Part shown: positions 20,288-30,037 of the stretch, piece by piece
Position numbering within the stretch: position 1 is the first letter of the stretch
Layout: each line of letters begins with the position of its first letter
Assembly (NCBI GenBank): GCA_966250015.1
Contig: CBINFS010000002.1
Span: 186,001-250,000, forward strand
DNA length: 64,000 nt
Origin: CBINFS01 sp966250015
GTDB taxonomy: Bacteria > Bacteroidota > Rhodothermia > Rhodothermales > DASSAV01
Reading direction: 5' to 3'
The notes under the pieces: generated by a model
Database searches by the model: none
Told to the model about the DNA's origin: nothing
What the model saw: only the letters and a program-made list of their open reading frames with translations
Made by a program: the position numbers and the translations under genes

Positions 20288-20892
20288 ACCTCGTCAAGTT
20301 GATTTGCTTTCGCACCGGTCAGGTGAACGGTGGCGAAGAAGCAGGGTTTATCGCGCCAAGCGTTCGTTTAAGCAAGATCCCGGATGCTGCCGTCGCTTTG
20401 CGCGGGGGGCATTATACAGCACCAGACGGAAGGCTACACCGGGGATCCTCCTGTATGCATGAGTTATTTACAATGCGCGTCGGCCAGTGACAGCTCCTCC
20501 GGGTAAGGTGCATCCGGATTCACGTTCGTTAACGGACCTTCCCCATCGCTCAACAACTCTCGAGTGATGAGTACCGGGCGTCAGGCCGGGGATCTGTAAC
20601 GGACACAGACCTCCGGTAAGGGGGCCAGGTGTGAGTGATGCGGGAAAGACAAGTACCGCTCCCGGGTATGGTATTAACTCCCGGAGGAAACGTCAAGCAG
20701 ATCGACCGGATTATTCCGACAGCTTCGAATATTGATGAAGGATCGGTTGGCCAAACCGGTTATTCACATGCTTTTCAGGCTGCATACCCGTAGAAAATTG
20801 AAACGAAGTACCCGTTTGGCTAATTTATTCCGTCTGACCGTTACTGGGCGGGAGGTGAATCGCTAAGGTTTCGTGAAGATCGAGGGGGATAC
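20288..20892. other. oriC: Candidate replication origin (oriC) spacer
   Basis: This 605 bp gene-free segment lies between dnaA (-) and the DUF177/rpmF/fab cluster (+), so gene direction flips here. It contains TTATTCACA at 20760-20768, which fits the TTATNCACA DnaA-box consensus, and weaker matches TTATTTACA at 20464-20472 and TTATTCCGA at 20712-20720. Next to the good box are the palindromes TTGGCCAA and AACCGGTT and an AT-rich run at 20790-20830 that could be the unwinding element. Several GC-rich hairpins fill 20490-20700. Only one strong box is visible, so the call rests mostly on context. Confidence 0.6.
20411..20416 (-). promoter_or_regulatory. Possible dnaA promoter -10 box
   Basis: On the - strand this reads TATAAT, 124 bases before the dnaA start. 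The -35 position at 17 bp spacing is a poor match (GTGTAG), so the call is tentative. Confidence 0.3.
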
Positions 20893-21402
20893 ATGTTGAA
20901 GATTAAGATAACACATCTTAAGCCGGGCGTTCACGAATTTGCGTTCGATCCCGAACCGGAAGACCTCGATCTCGAAGCCGAGCAGTTTTCCGACATCAAC
21001 GTCGGCGTGAGGCTGGACTATCACGAGGACCGGATCCTCGTTCAGCTTCAGACCGCGGCCGTTGCCACCCTCGAATGCGACCGCACGCTGCAGCTGTACG
21101 ATCAGGCGGTTACCGGCTCGTACACGATGCTTTTTGGCCCGCCGGACATCGTGGAGACCGACGAAGGTGGCGTGTCGGACGTGCAGGTTCTATACCCGTC
21201 GGATCAGGAAATTGATCTGACCGATGCCGTTCGGGAAACGATTCTGCTTTCCTTGCCCGTACGGCGTATTGCCCCGGGCGCCGAAGACATCGAGATTCCC
21301 ACAACTTTTGGCGCCTTGAAAAATAAGGATGGTGAGGAAATAGACCCTCGCTGGGAGGCGCTGCGCAAACTGAGTGGTGAAGAGGGACGTGAACCAAAAT
21401 GA
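20893..21402 (+). CDS. DUF177/YceD-family protein
   Basis: The 169-residue protein starts KIKITHLKPGVHEFAFDP and has the YceD-type core TLECDRTLQLYDQ and the C-terminal DPRWEALRKL, the part most conserved in the family. In other bacteria YceD/DUF177 is encoded directly before rpmF and affects 23S rRNA levels; the molecular role is not settled. Here it is also followed by rpmF (111 bp away) and the fatty-acid genes, the usual neighbourhood. The two cysteines of some plant and bacterial members are reduced to one (LECDR). Confidence 0.85.
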   Translation: MLKIKITHLKPGVHEFAFDPEPEDLDLEAEQFSDINVGVRLDYHEDRILVQLQTAAVATLECDRTLQLYDQAVTGSYTMLFGPPDIVETDEGGVSDVQVLYPSDQEIDLTDAVRETILLSLPVRRIAPGAEDIEIPTTFGALKNKDGEEIDPRWEALRKLSGEEGREPK

Positions 21403-21513
21403 AAGCTGATAGTTTGACGGCACCGTAACGCGGGTTAGCCCCCTCACAGGGGCGACGACCACACCTTATTTATTAATTAGAACAATACAGTTTTATCGAG
21501 AGAGGCAATCGGA

Positions 21514-21702
21514 ATGGCAAATCCGAGACGGAAACATTCAAGATCACGTACCGCGAAACGTCGCAGCCAGTACTACGGCAGCCTGAAGAGCCCTGAGCTG
21601 ATGGAATGCCCGAATTGCGGCAACACGAAGCGCCTGCACAGGGCGTGCCCGACTTGCGGATACTATCGCGGCCGGCAGGTAGTGGAGCGCAAAGAAGAAT
21701 AG
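21514..21702 (+). CDS. rpmF: Large ribosomal subunit protein L32
   Basis: A 62-residue protein beginning ANPRRKHSRSRTAKRRSQ with a zinc-ribbon: CPNC followed by CPTCGYYRG. It is a 50S protein. GAGAGG lies about nine bases before the ATG and could serve as a Shine-Dalgarno sequence, in contrast to the other ribosomal genes here. The order yceD-rpmF-plsX-fabH is conserved across many phyla. Confidence 0.98.
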   Translation: MANPRRKHSRSRTAKRRSQYYGSLKSPELMECPNCGNTKRLHRACPTCGYYRGRQVVERKEE

Positions 21703-21902
21703 TAATCTTGCCCCGGAAAGAGCAGGAGCCAGTCTCCATCACACTTCTATACTGCATGCAGTGCCAGGGACGTCGAGATGAAGGAGCGTGCACCCTGCAG
21801 TTCATCACTCCACCAAAAATTGGAAATGGTGACAGGTTTGGGTTTGATGTATCGGCGCTAACGCAGACGGAGTCCTGCAATATCACAAGCTGAACAGATC
21901 GT

Positions 21903-22907
21903 ATGGCCATCCGAATTGCGATCGATGCGATGGGTGGGGATCACGCCCCGTCTGCGGTTATTGAAGGGGTCGTACGGGCCGTGCAAAGACGTCCCGACTA
22001 CCTCGAGGTCATCCTTTGCGGCCCTCAAGAGCGGCTCCAGGATGAATTGACGGCACAACAGGTCGATACCGGGCTTCCCATCAGTATAGCCGATGCGCCG
22101 GACGTCATCGGCATGGACGACGCCCCCACGGTGGCGCTCAAGACCAAGCCGCGTTCTTCGATCCACGTCGGGCTCGGGATGCACAAAGCGGGGAAGGCCG
22201 ACGCGTTCATCAGCGCGGGGAATACGGGCGCCGTCATGGCGGCGTCGCTGTTTATAATCGGGCGTGACCCGCACGTGGCGCGACCTTCGGTGATCGCCTA
22301 CTTCCCGACCACCGAGGGCTATTGTATCCTGCTCGACGCCGGCGCCAACATCGACTCGCGCGCCGAGCACCTCGTTCAGTTTGCCCAGATGGGCTCGATC
22401 TACGCCCAGCGGGTCATGAAGCGCGAAAACCCCGTCGTCGCCCTCCTGAATGTGGGAGAAGAGCCTGGCAAAGGCACCGAAATGATCAAGACGGCCTACG
22501 AGCTGCTCCGCAACACGCCTGACATCAATTTCCGCGGCAACATCGAGGGCCGGGACCTTCTCCACCACAGCGCCGACGTCGTCGTGTGCGACGGCTTCAT
22601 CGGCAACATCCTCCTGAAATTCGGCGAAAGTGTGTCGACCGTTTTTACCCGGTTGATCGAGCAGGAGGCTCAGAAATTGGCCCTTTCGCCTGAGGAGGCT
22701 AACGTCATCAGGAAGGTTCTAAAAGGGATTCACAGACGATTCGATTTTGAGGAGTACGGCGGGGCTCCTCTCCTTGGTATTACGGGGAATGTGGTCATCG
22801 GCCATGGCAGTTCCTCTTCGCGAGCCTTCGAGCGAATGGTAGACGTCGCCGCCACGCTCGTCGAGCAAGAAGTCGCCGTATCGATTGCGGAGACCATTAA
22901 CCAGTAA
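21903..22907 (+). CDS. plsX: Phosphate acyltransferase PlsX
   Basis: The 334-residue protein starts [20 protein letters not shown] and includes [17 protein letters not shown], the hallmark of PlsX. It converts acyl-ACP to acyl-phosphate for phospholipid synthesis at the membrane surface. It follows rpmF by 200 bp and precedes fabH by 31 bp. Length and motifs are normal. Confidence 0.97.
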   Translation: MAIRIAIDAMGGDHAPSAVIEGVVRAVQRRPDYLEVILCGPQERLQDELTAQQVDTGLPISIADAPDVIGMDDAPTVALKTKPRSSIHVGLGMHKAGKADAFISAGNTGAVMAASLFIIGRDPHVARPSVIAYFPTTEGYCILLDAGANIDSRAEHLVQFAQMGSIYAQRVMKRENPVVALLNVGEEPGKGTEMIKTAYELLRNTPDINFRGNIEGRDLLHHSADVVVCDGFIGNILLKFGESVSTVFTRLIEQEAQKLALSPEEANVIRKVLKGIHRRFDFEEYGGAPLLGITGNVVIGHGSSSSRAFERMVDVAATLVEQEVAVSIAETINQ

Positions 22908-22938
22908 AGCCCAATCAATTCAATTCTGGATTGAGCCT

Positions 22939-23976
22939 ATGATACGTGCTGCCATCACTGCGGTAGGTAGATTTCTGCCCGAAGACCGCCTGACCAATGC
23001 CGACCTGGAGAAGATGGTCGACACTACCGACGAATGGATTCAGACGCGCACGGGTATTCGCGAGCGCCGAATCCTCTGGGATAAAGACAAGGCCACTTCC
23101 TACATGGCCATCGAGGCGGCGAAAGAGGTGCTCGACAAGCGCGGCATCAGCGCCGAGGAGATCGACGTGATCATCGTGGCGACTGTCACGCCGGACATGT
23201 TCTTTCCATCGACGGCGTGCCTGGTCCAGGCGGGCATTGGGGCGAAAAACGCGTGGGGATTCGACCTGTCGGCAGCGTGCAGTGGCTTCATCTTTGCCCT
23301 TTCGACGGGTGCTCACTTCATCGAATCGGGGAAGCACGAGAAGGTCCTCGTGATCGGTGCAGACAAGATGAGCACGATCACAGACTATACCGACCGTAAC
23401 ACCTGTGTGCTCTTTGGGGATGCGGCCGGGGCCGTACTGCTCGAGCCCAATTCTGACGGGTACGGTATCGTCGATACGGTCAAACACATGGACGGCACCA
23501 ACTCGAACCTGCTCTACATGCTGGGGGGTGGAAGCCTTAACCCGCCCACGCACGAGACGGTCGACAAGAAGATGCACTATCTCTTCCAGGAAGGACGGTC
23601 CGTCTTCAAGTTTGCCGTTGAGGGGATGGCGGACGTTGCCGTTGAAGTGATGGAGCGGAATGAGCTCTCGGGCGAGGACGTCCGATTCCTCGTCCCGCAC
23701 CAGGCCAATCTGCGTATCATCGATGCGACGGCTCGCCGAATGGGCGTGGGGATGGACAAGGTGATGTTGAACATCGATCGGTACGGCAATACGACTGCGG
23801 CCACCATCCCGCTCTGTCTCTACGATTGGGAGCACGAGCTCAAGACGGGCGACAACCTCATCCTTGCCGCTTTCGGGGCCGGGCTTACCTGGGGGTCGAT
23901 TTATTTGAAATGGGCTTACGAGGGTGCGGAGGTTGCCAGAACGAAGGTGCTGGCTGAAGTCGAGGCGATGGGCTGA
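22939..23976 (+). CDS. fabH: 3-oxoacyl-ACP synthase III (KAS III)
   Basis: The 345-residue enzyme starts fatty-acid chains by condensing acetyl-CoA with malonyl-ACP. The catalytic triad is visible: Cys in [13 protein letters not shown] (about residue 114), His in VPHQANLRI (about 253) and Asn in YGNTTAA (about 283). [15 protein letters not shown] is typical of FabH. I use the ATG at 22939 after plsX; an upstream in-frame ATG at 22885 would overlap plsX and add non-homologous sequence. Confidence 0.97.
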   Translation: MIRAAITAVGRFLPEDRLTNADLEKMVDTTDEWIQTRTGIRERRILWDKDKATSYMAIEAAKEVLDKRGISAEEIDVIIVATVTPDMFFPSTACLVQAGIGAKNAWGFDLSAACSGFIFALSTGAHFIESGKHEKVLVIGADKMSTITDYTDRNTCVLFGDAAGAVLLEPNSDGYGIVDTVKHMDGTNSNLLYMLGGGSLNPPTHETVDKKMHYLFQEGRSVFKFAVEGMADVAVEVMERNELSGEDVRFLVPHQANLRIIDATARRMGVGMDKVMLNIDRYGNTTAATIPLCLYDWEHELKTGDNLILAAFGAGLTWGSIYLKWAYEGAEVARTKVLAEVEAMG

Positions 23977-24017
23977 TTGACCACGATGTCGTCGTTTCCG
24001 ACCTTTAACGAATCCGC

Positions 24018-24968
24018 ATGAAAACAGCCTACCTCTTCCCTGGCCAGGGCTCACAATACGTGGGAATGGGCCAGGATCTGTACGAGACCTATCCGGAAGC
24101 GCGTTCGATCTTTGATGCCGCCAACGAGCTGCTCGGATTTTCGCTGACGGACATCATGTTTGGCGTGGGCCTGGAAGAGTCCGAGGCGGCAGAGGCACTG
24201 AAACAGACGGACGTTACCCAACCCGCCCTTTTTGTACACAGCATGGCCGTAATGGCCGTGCTGGAGGGTCGGAAGAGCGGGCCGGACGTCGCAGCCGGGC
24301 ACAGCCTGGGTGAGTACAGCGCCCTTGCGGCTTCAGGCGCAGTCCGCTTCGAGGATGCGCTCAAGGTCGTCCGCCTCAGAGGCCAGCTCATGGCCGAGGC
24401 TGGGGTTCGGCGTCCCGGCGCAATGGCGGCCATTCTCGGGGTGGAAGACGACCAGGTCTCCGAGCTGTGCGTCGAGGCGTCCCAAGCGGGTGATAGCCTC
24501 GTCCAACCCGCCAACTTCAATGCCCCCGGGCAGATCGTCATTTCGGGCGACCGGGAGGCGGTGGACCGAGCGATGGCTCTGGCGAAGGAGCGCGGCGCGA
24601 AACGCGTGATGCCCCTGCCCGTCAGCGGCGCCTTCCACTCGCCCCTCATGGAGTATGCAAGAGAGCCTCTTGCCGATGCTCTCGGCGCTCTCCACATCGA
24701 AAAACCGAAATTTCCGGTCTATCTCAACGTAACGGCTGAGCCGTGTGAAGACCCCCGGGAGATCCGCGCGCGGCTTCTCGAACAGCTGCTCGCGCCGGTG
24801 CGCTGGGCGCAGATCCTGCGAAGGCAGCAGCAAGATGGCGTTACCCGTTTCGTCGAAGTGGGGGCAGGAAATGTGCTGACGGGACTTGCTCGTCGTACGC
24901 TGGGTCGCGACATTGAGACGGCTACGTTGGGCAAGGCAGACGAAATCCAGGCTGCTCTAAACGCCTAA
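24018..24968 (+). CDS. fabD: Malonyl-CoA:ACP transacylase
   Basis: The 316-residue protein moves malonyl groups from CoA to ACP. It opens with TAYLFPGQGSQYVGMG and has the active-site Ser in GHSLGEYSAL near residue 95 and the catalytic His in SGAFHSPLM near residue 204. It sits 41 bp after fabH and 45 bp before fabG, so all three are probably one transcript. Confidence 0.97.
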   Translation: MKTAYLFPGQGSQYVGMGQDLYETYPEARSIFDAANELLGFSLTDIMFGVGLEESEAAEALKQTDVTQPALFVHSMAVMAVLEGRKSGPDVAAGHSLGEYSALAASGAVRFEDALKVVRLRGQLMAEAGVRRPGAMAAILGVEDDQVSELCVEASQAGDSLVQPANFNAPGQIVISGDREAVDRAMALAKERGAKRVMPLPVSGAFHSPLMEYAREPLADALGALHIEKPKFPVYLNVTAEPCEDPREIRARLLEQLLAPVRWAQILRRQQQDGVTRFVEVGAGNVLTGLARRTLGRDIETATLGKADEIQAALNA

Positions 24969-25013
24969 CCCTGCCCATTCAGGTTCGTCGCGTTAAAAAA
25001 CGGATTCAGGCCA

Positions 25014-25763
25014 ATGACGGTTGATCTTTCAGGGAAAAACGTTCTTGTTACGGGCGGTACGCGCGGCATCGGCAAAGCCATCGTTCGTGCATTTGCCGGC
25101 ACCGGCGCCCGAGTTGCCTTCACCTTCCGCTCGGCCGTTTCGCAGGCAGAGGAGCTCGTCGCCGAGCTGAGGGAGCAGGGTGTCGAAGTGCTGTCGCTTC
25201 AGGGGGATGCTACTTCAGCCGAAGCCGCCGTGGAAGCCGTCAACGCGGTCGTCGATACCTGGGGCTCGATCGACGTCCTCGTGAACAATGCCGGCATCAC
25301 CCGGGACGGGCTGATGCTTCGGATGAGCGAAGACGATTGGGACGCCGTCCTCGATACCAATCTGAAGAGCATCTTCAACTTCTGCAAGGCGGCCTATCGC
25401 CCGATGATGAAGCAAAGGCAGGGCAAGATCGTCAACATCTCTTCGGTTGTCGGCATCATTGGTAATCCCGGGCAGACGAATTATGCGGCCTCAAAGGCCG
25501 GCATCATTGGCTTTTCCAAGAGCCTCGCGAAGGAACTGGGAGGGCGAGGCATCACGGTGAACGTGGTCGCGCCGGGATACATCGAGACGGAAATGACCGC
25601 CGCTCTGCCTGAGGCGGCTCGGCAGGCGATGCTCGGAGCCGTCACGCTCGGCCGGCCGGGCACGCCCGAAGACGTAGCGGCAGCCGTCCTGTTCCTCGCG
25701 TCGCCGGCCGCCGATTACATCACCGGCCACGTCCTCAACGTCGACGGCGGCCTCGCCATGTAA
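25014..25763 (+). CDS. fabG: 3-oxoacyl-ACP reductase
   Basis: This 249-residue short-chain dehydrogenase reduces the beta-keto group of acyl-ACP with NADPH. The glycine motif GGTRGIGKA is near residues 14-22, VNNAGITRD follows, and the catalytic Ser, Tyr and Lys appear in NISSVVGIIGNPGQ and NYAASKAGIIG. The end YITGHVLNVDGGLAM is typical of FabG. In many genomes acpP and fabF come next; here a DEAD-box helicase follows after 74 bp. Confidence 0.96.
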   Translation: MTVDLSGKNVLVTGGTRGIGKAIVRAFAGTGARVAFTFRSAVSQAEELVAELREQGVEVLSLQGDATSAEAAVEAVNAVVDTWGSIDVLVNNAGITRDGLMLRMSEDDWDAVLDTNLKSIFNFCKAAYRPMMKQRQGKIVNISSVVGIIGNPGQTNYAASKAGIIGFSKSLAKELGGRGITVNVVAPGYIETEMTAALPEAARQAMLGAVTLGRPGTPEDVAAAVLFLASPAADYITGHVLNVDGGLAM

Positions 25764-25837
25764 CCCTGTGGATCGTCAGGCTATCTGCTGCGTATCACGT
25801 TTGATATACCAAGGCTAATCTTTTTGTAAGGCACTTA

Positions 25838-27382
25838 ATGGAGTCAAATGAATCGCGGCCGAACCGATTTACTCAAGTCATCGATTTGACGAGCCGCGCA
25901 CTGAAGCGAGAGAGCACGAAGAGAGCGATGGCCGAAATGGCCGTCCAGGACGAAGCGCTTACCGAACTAAACGTAACAGACCTACCCGAGCGCGTCCGGG
26001 CGGCACTTAATTCGGCCGGATGGACGCAGTTGATGCCCGTCCAGCAAAAAACGATTCCCTACCTGCTCAAGGGGCGTGACCTGATCGTCCAGTCTCGGAC
26101 GGGTTCGGGGAAAACCGGTGCGTTTTTATTACCCCTGTTTGAGTTACTCGACCCCTCCAAAAAGGAAGTACAGACGCTTGTGCTCTGCCCGACCAGGGAG
26201 CTGGCGCGGCAGATCAACGACGAGTTCGAGCGCATGAAGCCGCCGGGCTCGCCGGAGGAAACGTTGCACTCAGCGGCCATATACGGCGGTATGCGGTATG
26301 CGCCCCAGATCCGCGACCTGAAAAACGCCCAGCTTGTGATCGGGACGCCGGGCCGCATCCTCGATCACCTGGAGAGGCGAACGTTCTCGCTGAGCCGCCT
26401 CCGCTTGCTCGTACTCGACGAGGCGGACGAGATGCTGTCGATGGGTTTTTATCCCGCGATGCAAAAGCTCCGGCAGTACCTCCCGAAGGACCGCCACTCG
26501 TACATGTTCAGTGCGACGATGCCGCCGAGAGTGCGCTCGCTCGCCACTGACTTTCTCCAGGATCCCGTATTCCTCTCGCTCAGTGCGGGGCACGAAAGCG
26601 TCGACGAGATCGATCACCACTACCACCTCGTGGATCCGATGCAGAAGGACCGCGCCCTGGTCCGGATCATCGAGGTGGAAAACCCCGAATCGGCGATCAT
26701 CTTCGCCAATACGAAGCGGGAGGTGGAGTACCTCGCCACGTTCCTCAGAAATTATGGCTACGATGCAGACGCCATTTCGGGGGACCTGACGCAGAAGGCA
26801 CGGGAGGCCGTGATGGATCGGATCCGGAAGGGCTCGTTGCGTTTTCTGGTCGCCACGGACGTGGCTGCACGCGGGATCGACATCTCGGACCTTTCGCACG
26901 TCATCATGTACCACGTGCCCCAGGATCCGGAATACTACATTCACCGATCGGGGAGGACGGCGCGGGCCGGCAAGACAGGGAAAGCCATCGTCCTGGCGAC
27001 CTTCGAAGACGAGGGCCAGCTGAAAAGCATCGCACGCCGATACGAGATTGAGATTCCGAAACTCCCACTCCCGGAACAGGAAGAAGTCGAGTCGCGCGTG
27101 GCGCAGCGCGTGACCGTGCTACTCGAAGATCGCATGAGGGGCAAGTCGAACCTGAGCAAGGAGCGTCTGGCCCGATTCGTTCCCCTCGTCAAGGAGCTTG
27201 CTGCGGAAGAGCCGGAGCTGCTTGCCATGCTCGTGGACGAGCTGTACCACTACTACCTGCACACCCCCGTACCTGCTCCGGCGGACCAGGGAAAGGAAAA
27301 GGAAACGAGGCCGGAGAAAAAGAGTGGTCCGAAGAAGCGGCGTGAGGGACGAAAGAAAGGCCCCAGCCCGAAGCATGAATGA
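25838..27382 (+). CDS. DEAD-box ATP-dependent RNA helicase
   Basis: The 514-residue protein shows the helicase core: Q motif region GWTQLMPVQQKTIPYLL, motif I SRTGSGKTGAF (about 86-96), motif Ia PTRELARQ, motif II VLDEADEML, motif III SATMPP, and the second RecA domain with ATDVAARGIDISD and HRSGRTARAGKTG. After the core there is a 100-residue C-terminal part ending in a lysine- and arginine-rich tail that likely binds RNA. It could be a CshA/DeaD/RhlE-type protein for ribosome assembly or mRNA decay; I cannot choose between them. The N-terminal 40 residues before the Q motif are variable, so an internal ATG start (25928 or 25934) is possible. Its stop overlaps the next start by 4 bases. Confidence 0.93.
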   Translation: MESNESRPNRFTQVIDLTSRALKRESTKRAMAEMAVQDEALTELNVTDLPERVRAALNSAGWTQLMPVQQKTIPYLLKGRDLIVQSRTGSGKTGAFLLPLFELLDPSKKEVQTLVLCPTRELARQINDEFERMKPPGSPEETLHSAAIYGGMRYAPQIRDLKNAQLVIGTPGRILDHLERRTFSLSRLRLLVLDEADEMLSMGFYPAMQKLRQYLPKDRHSYMFSATMPPRVRSLATDFLQDPVFLSLSAGHESVDEIDHHYHLVDPMQKDRALVRIIEVENPESAIIFANTKREVEYLATFLRNYGYDADAISGDLTQKAREAVMDRIRKGSLRFLVATDVAARGIDISDLSHVIMYHVPQDPEYYIHRSGRTARAGKTGKAIVLATFEDEGQLKSIARRYEIEIPKLPLPEQEEVESRVAQRVTVLLEDRMRGKSNLSKERLARFVPLVKELAAEEPELLAMLVDELYHYYLHTPVPAPADQGKEKETRPEKKSGPKKRREGRKKGPSPKHE

Positions 27383-28305
27383 CCCGATACCTCTATGCCT
27401 TTTTATGCCTCCTGTTTTTGCGGGCAGGTGACGTGACGGCTCAGACAGAATCGTCCCGGAGCGAAGCCATGTTCCGCGTGTACGATGCGCGCGGAAACCT
27501 GGCCACCCTGAACGACGTCGTCGCGGCGTCGGACAGTGTGGCCGTTCTTTTTATCGGCGAAGAGCACGACGACTCGCTGGCGCACGTGGTCCAGTCCGAG
27601 CTCCTTACGCGTTCGTACTTTCACCACCGAACGTCCGAGCGCCCGCGGCCGGTGACGCTTTCCCTCGAGATGTTCGAGCGGGACGTGCAGTACATCCTGG
27701 ACGAATACCTCGATGGCCTCATCACCGAGCAGCACTTTCAGGCGAGCAGCCGTCCCTGGCCGAACTATGCTCGTGATTACCGGCCGCTCGTTGAGTTTGC
27801 CAGAACGCACGGTCTGAAAGTCCTGGCTTCCAATGCTCCTCGGCGGTACGTGAATCTGGTAGCACGCGAAGGGTCGTCGGCGCTCAATCGGTTGTCCGAA
27901 AATGCCTTGCGAACCTTGCCCCCGCTTCCCTACGCCGAGGCCTCGCCTGAATACAAAGCAAAGTGGGATCGTATGATGGGGCAGGCCATGCCCTCCGGAA
28001 CGGGTGCACACGGCGACGCCAACGATACGGCGTCGTCACGTATGCTCGAAGCGCAGTCGCTGTGGGACGCCTCGATGGCCTTTTCGATAGCCGGGCACCT
28101 GAAGGCGCATCCCGACGCGCTGGTCATTCACCTGGCCGGAAGTTTCCACGTTACGGGGCATACCGGCATCCCCGAGCACCTGCAACGGTTTACACCCCGC
28201 GCCAAAGCCCTGGTCGTCGCCGTCGAAAGGGCAGGTCCCGATCTCCGCTTCGACGCTGAAAAACACCAGGGACTCGGCGACTTCGTGATTCTTACGTCCA
28301 ACTAG
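27379..28305 (+). CDS. ChaN-family (haem-binding/Tiki-like) secreted protein
   Basis: The 308-residue protein has a signal peptide (first 21 residues, ending AGDVTAQ) and the ChaN/DUF399 features FIGEEHDDSLAH, TLSLEMFERDVQ and LDEYLDG, with a C-terminal block HLAGSFHVTGHTGIPEHL. The characterised ChaN of Campylobacter is an iron-regulated lipoprotein that binds haem; the fold is related to the Tiki peptidase family. Here no lipobox Cys is visible, so it is probably periplasmic. The start codon overlaps the stop of the helicase gene (ATGA), which suggests translational coupling of two unrelated functions. Confidence 0.8.
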   Translation: MTRYLYAFLCLLFLRAGDVTAQTESSRSEAMFRVYDARGNLATLNDVVAASDSVAVLFIGEEHDDSLAHVVQSELLTRSYFHHRTSERPRPVTLSLEMFERDVQYILDEYLDGLITEQHFQASSRPWPNYARDYRPLVEFARTHGLKVLASNAPRRYVNLVAREGSSALNRLSENALRTLPPLPYAEASPEYKAKWDRMMGQAMPSGTGAHGDANDTASSRMLEAQSLWDASMAFSIAGHLKAHPDALVIHLAGSFHVTGHTGIPEHLQRFTPRAKALVVAVERAGPDLRFDAEKHQGLGDFVILTSN

Positions 28306-28358
28306 GGATTGGTTTTGTGTGCCCGGCCTCCCTCCACCCATGCAATTTTCAAGCAGTA

Positions 28359-30011
28359 ATGGAAAGGTTACTCATCGCGAATTTGGCGCTTTTGTTCGCG
28401 CTCTCCGCTTGTACACCGATGGAACGTGATAATTACAGCTCACAACATACAGACCCGAGTGCCCTGCTCGATCAGTATACCACGGTCCGGCTCACGACCG
28501 ACCTCAGCGTACTGTCCGAACGGGAGCGGCAGATGATACCGCTTTTGATCGAGGCGGCAGACGAAATGAACCCGCTTTTCTGGCAGCAGGCTTACGGGAA
28601 TGGCGATTCCTTGCTGGAATCCCTCACGGACCCGGATCTCCGCCGTTTCGTCGAGATCAATTACGGGCCGTGGGACCGGCTCAATGGCAACGAGCCGTTT
28701 CTCGAGGGTGTCGGGCCAAAACCGGCCGGGGCTAATTTCTACCCTGCCGACATGACGCAGGAGGAGTTCGAAGCCGCTGCCGCTTCCAATACCGATCTCC
28801 GCAACCTATATACGCTGGTACGGCGTGATTCATCGGGCAAGCTCGTGGCCGTTCCGTACCACGTGGCGTTCGCCGACAACCTCCAGCGAGCCGCCGACAA
28901 GCTGCGGGAAGCCGCTCGTCTCGCCGACGACGAGGGATTGCGCCGTTACCTCGAGCTGCGGGCAGAGGCGCTGCTCACCGACGACTTCCACGCGAGCGAC
29001 CTGGCGTGGATGGACATGAAAAACAACACCATCGACGTGGTCATCGGACCCATCGAGACCTACGAGGACCAGCTCTACGGCTATAAGGCGGCCTACGAAG
29101 CCTACGTCCTCGTCAAGGACCAGGAGTGGAGCAGGAGGCTCGCACGTTATGCCGAGCTTCTACCTGCACTGCAACGCGGGTTGCCGGTGCCTGACGAATA
29201 CAAGCAAGAATCGCCCGGAAGCGACTCGGATCTCAACGCCTACGACGTGATCTATTACGCAGGGGACGCCAACGCCGGATCCAAAACCATCGCGATCAAC
29301 CTGCCGAACGACGAGCAGGTCCAGCTCGAAAAAGGTACGCGCCGGCTTCAGCTCAAGAATGCCATGCAGGCAAAATTCGAGCAGATTCTCGTCCCGATCG
29401 CCAATGAGATCATCGCGGAGGACCAGCGCTCGCACGTTACGTTCGACGCGTTCTTCGGCAATACGATGTTCCACGAAGTGGCGCACGGGCTCGGGATCAA
29501 AAACACCCTGACTGGCGGCGGGACGGTACGTGACGCGCTCAGGGACCATTACACGACGATGGAGGAAGGGAAAGCCGACGTGCTCGGCCTCTACATGGTC
29601 ACCGCTTTGCAACAGCAGGGTGAGTACGAAACGGACCTCATGGACAATTACGTGACCTTCCTGGCGGGAATTTTCAGGTCAATCCGTTTCGGAGCGGCCA
29701 GCGCCCACGGCCGCGCCAACCTGATCCGATTCAACTTTTTCGAGGAGTACGGCGCCTTTTCGAGGGACGAAGAAACGGGGCATTACCGGGTCAACGTCGA
29801 GCAGCTACAGGAGGCGATGAACGCCCTTTCCGAACGGATCCTGCGCTTGCAGGGGGATGGAGACTACGAAGCCGTTTCCGACTTCGTCGAACAATACGGC
29901 GTCATGAGCCCGCAGCTGCAATCTGACCTGGACCGCATCAGCCGGGCGGGCATCCCGGTGGACGTCGTCTTCGAAGAAGGGATGGACGTACTCAGAGGCG
30001 CATCGAATTAG
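28359..30011 (+). CDS. M49-like (dipeptidyl-peptidase III related) zinc peptidase lipoprotein
   Basis: The 550-residue protein begins with a lipoprotein signal whose lipobox reads LFALSAC, so it is probably anchored in the outer membrane. The zinc site is FHEVAHGLG at about residues 370-378, with EEGKADVLGL as the second metal motif about 40 residues later. Classical dipeptidyl-peptidase III has the longer HExxGH; this protein has a plain HExxH, as in a subgroup I recall seeing annotated as Zn-dependent hydrolase. I start it at ATG 28359; a GTG at 28317 lacks the signal peptide. A strong terminator follows. Confidence 0.8.
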   Translation: MERLLIANLALLFALSACTPMERDNYSSQHTDPSALLDQYTTVRLTTDLSVLSERERQMIPLLIEAADEMNPLFWQQAYGNGDSLLESLTDPDLRRFVEINYGPWDRLNGNEPFLEGVGPKPAGANFYPADMTQEEFEAAAASNTDLRNLYTLVRRDSSGKLVAVPYHVAFADNLQRAADKLREAARLADDEGLRRYLELRAEALLTDDFHASDLAWMDMKNNTIDVVIGPIETYEDQLYGYKAAYEAYVLVKDQEWSRRLARYAELLPALQRGLPVPDEYKQESPGSDSDLNAYDVIYYAGDANAGSKTIAINLPNDEQVQLEKGTRRLQLKNAMQAKFEQILVPIANEIIAEDQRSHVTFDAFFGNTMFHEVAHGLGIKNTLTGGGTVRDALRDHYTTMEEGKADVLGLYMVTALQQQGEYETDLMDNYVTFLAGIFRSIRFGAASAHGRANLIRFNFFEEYGAFSRDEETGHYRVNVEQLQEAMNALSERILRLQGDGDYEAVSDFVEQYGVMSPQLQSDLDRISRAGIPVDVVFEEGMDVLRGASN

Positions 30012-30037
30012 CGCGAGGCCAAACGGAAAGCTATCTG

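Noticed and set aside
20490..20700. Structured RNA in the oriC spacer (riboswitch, SRP RNA, RNase P RNA or tmRNA)
   Set aside because: There are several hairpins, and a short GTCAGGCCGG resembles part of SRP RNA, but the conserved GGAAGGAAGCAG-type core is missing. RNase P and cobalamin-riboswitch motifs are also absent.
22885..22938. Earlier start for fabH overlapping plsX
   Set aside because: The 18 extra residues do not resemble FabH, and the start at 22939 gives the standard N-terminus.
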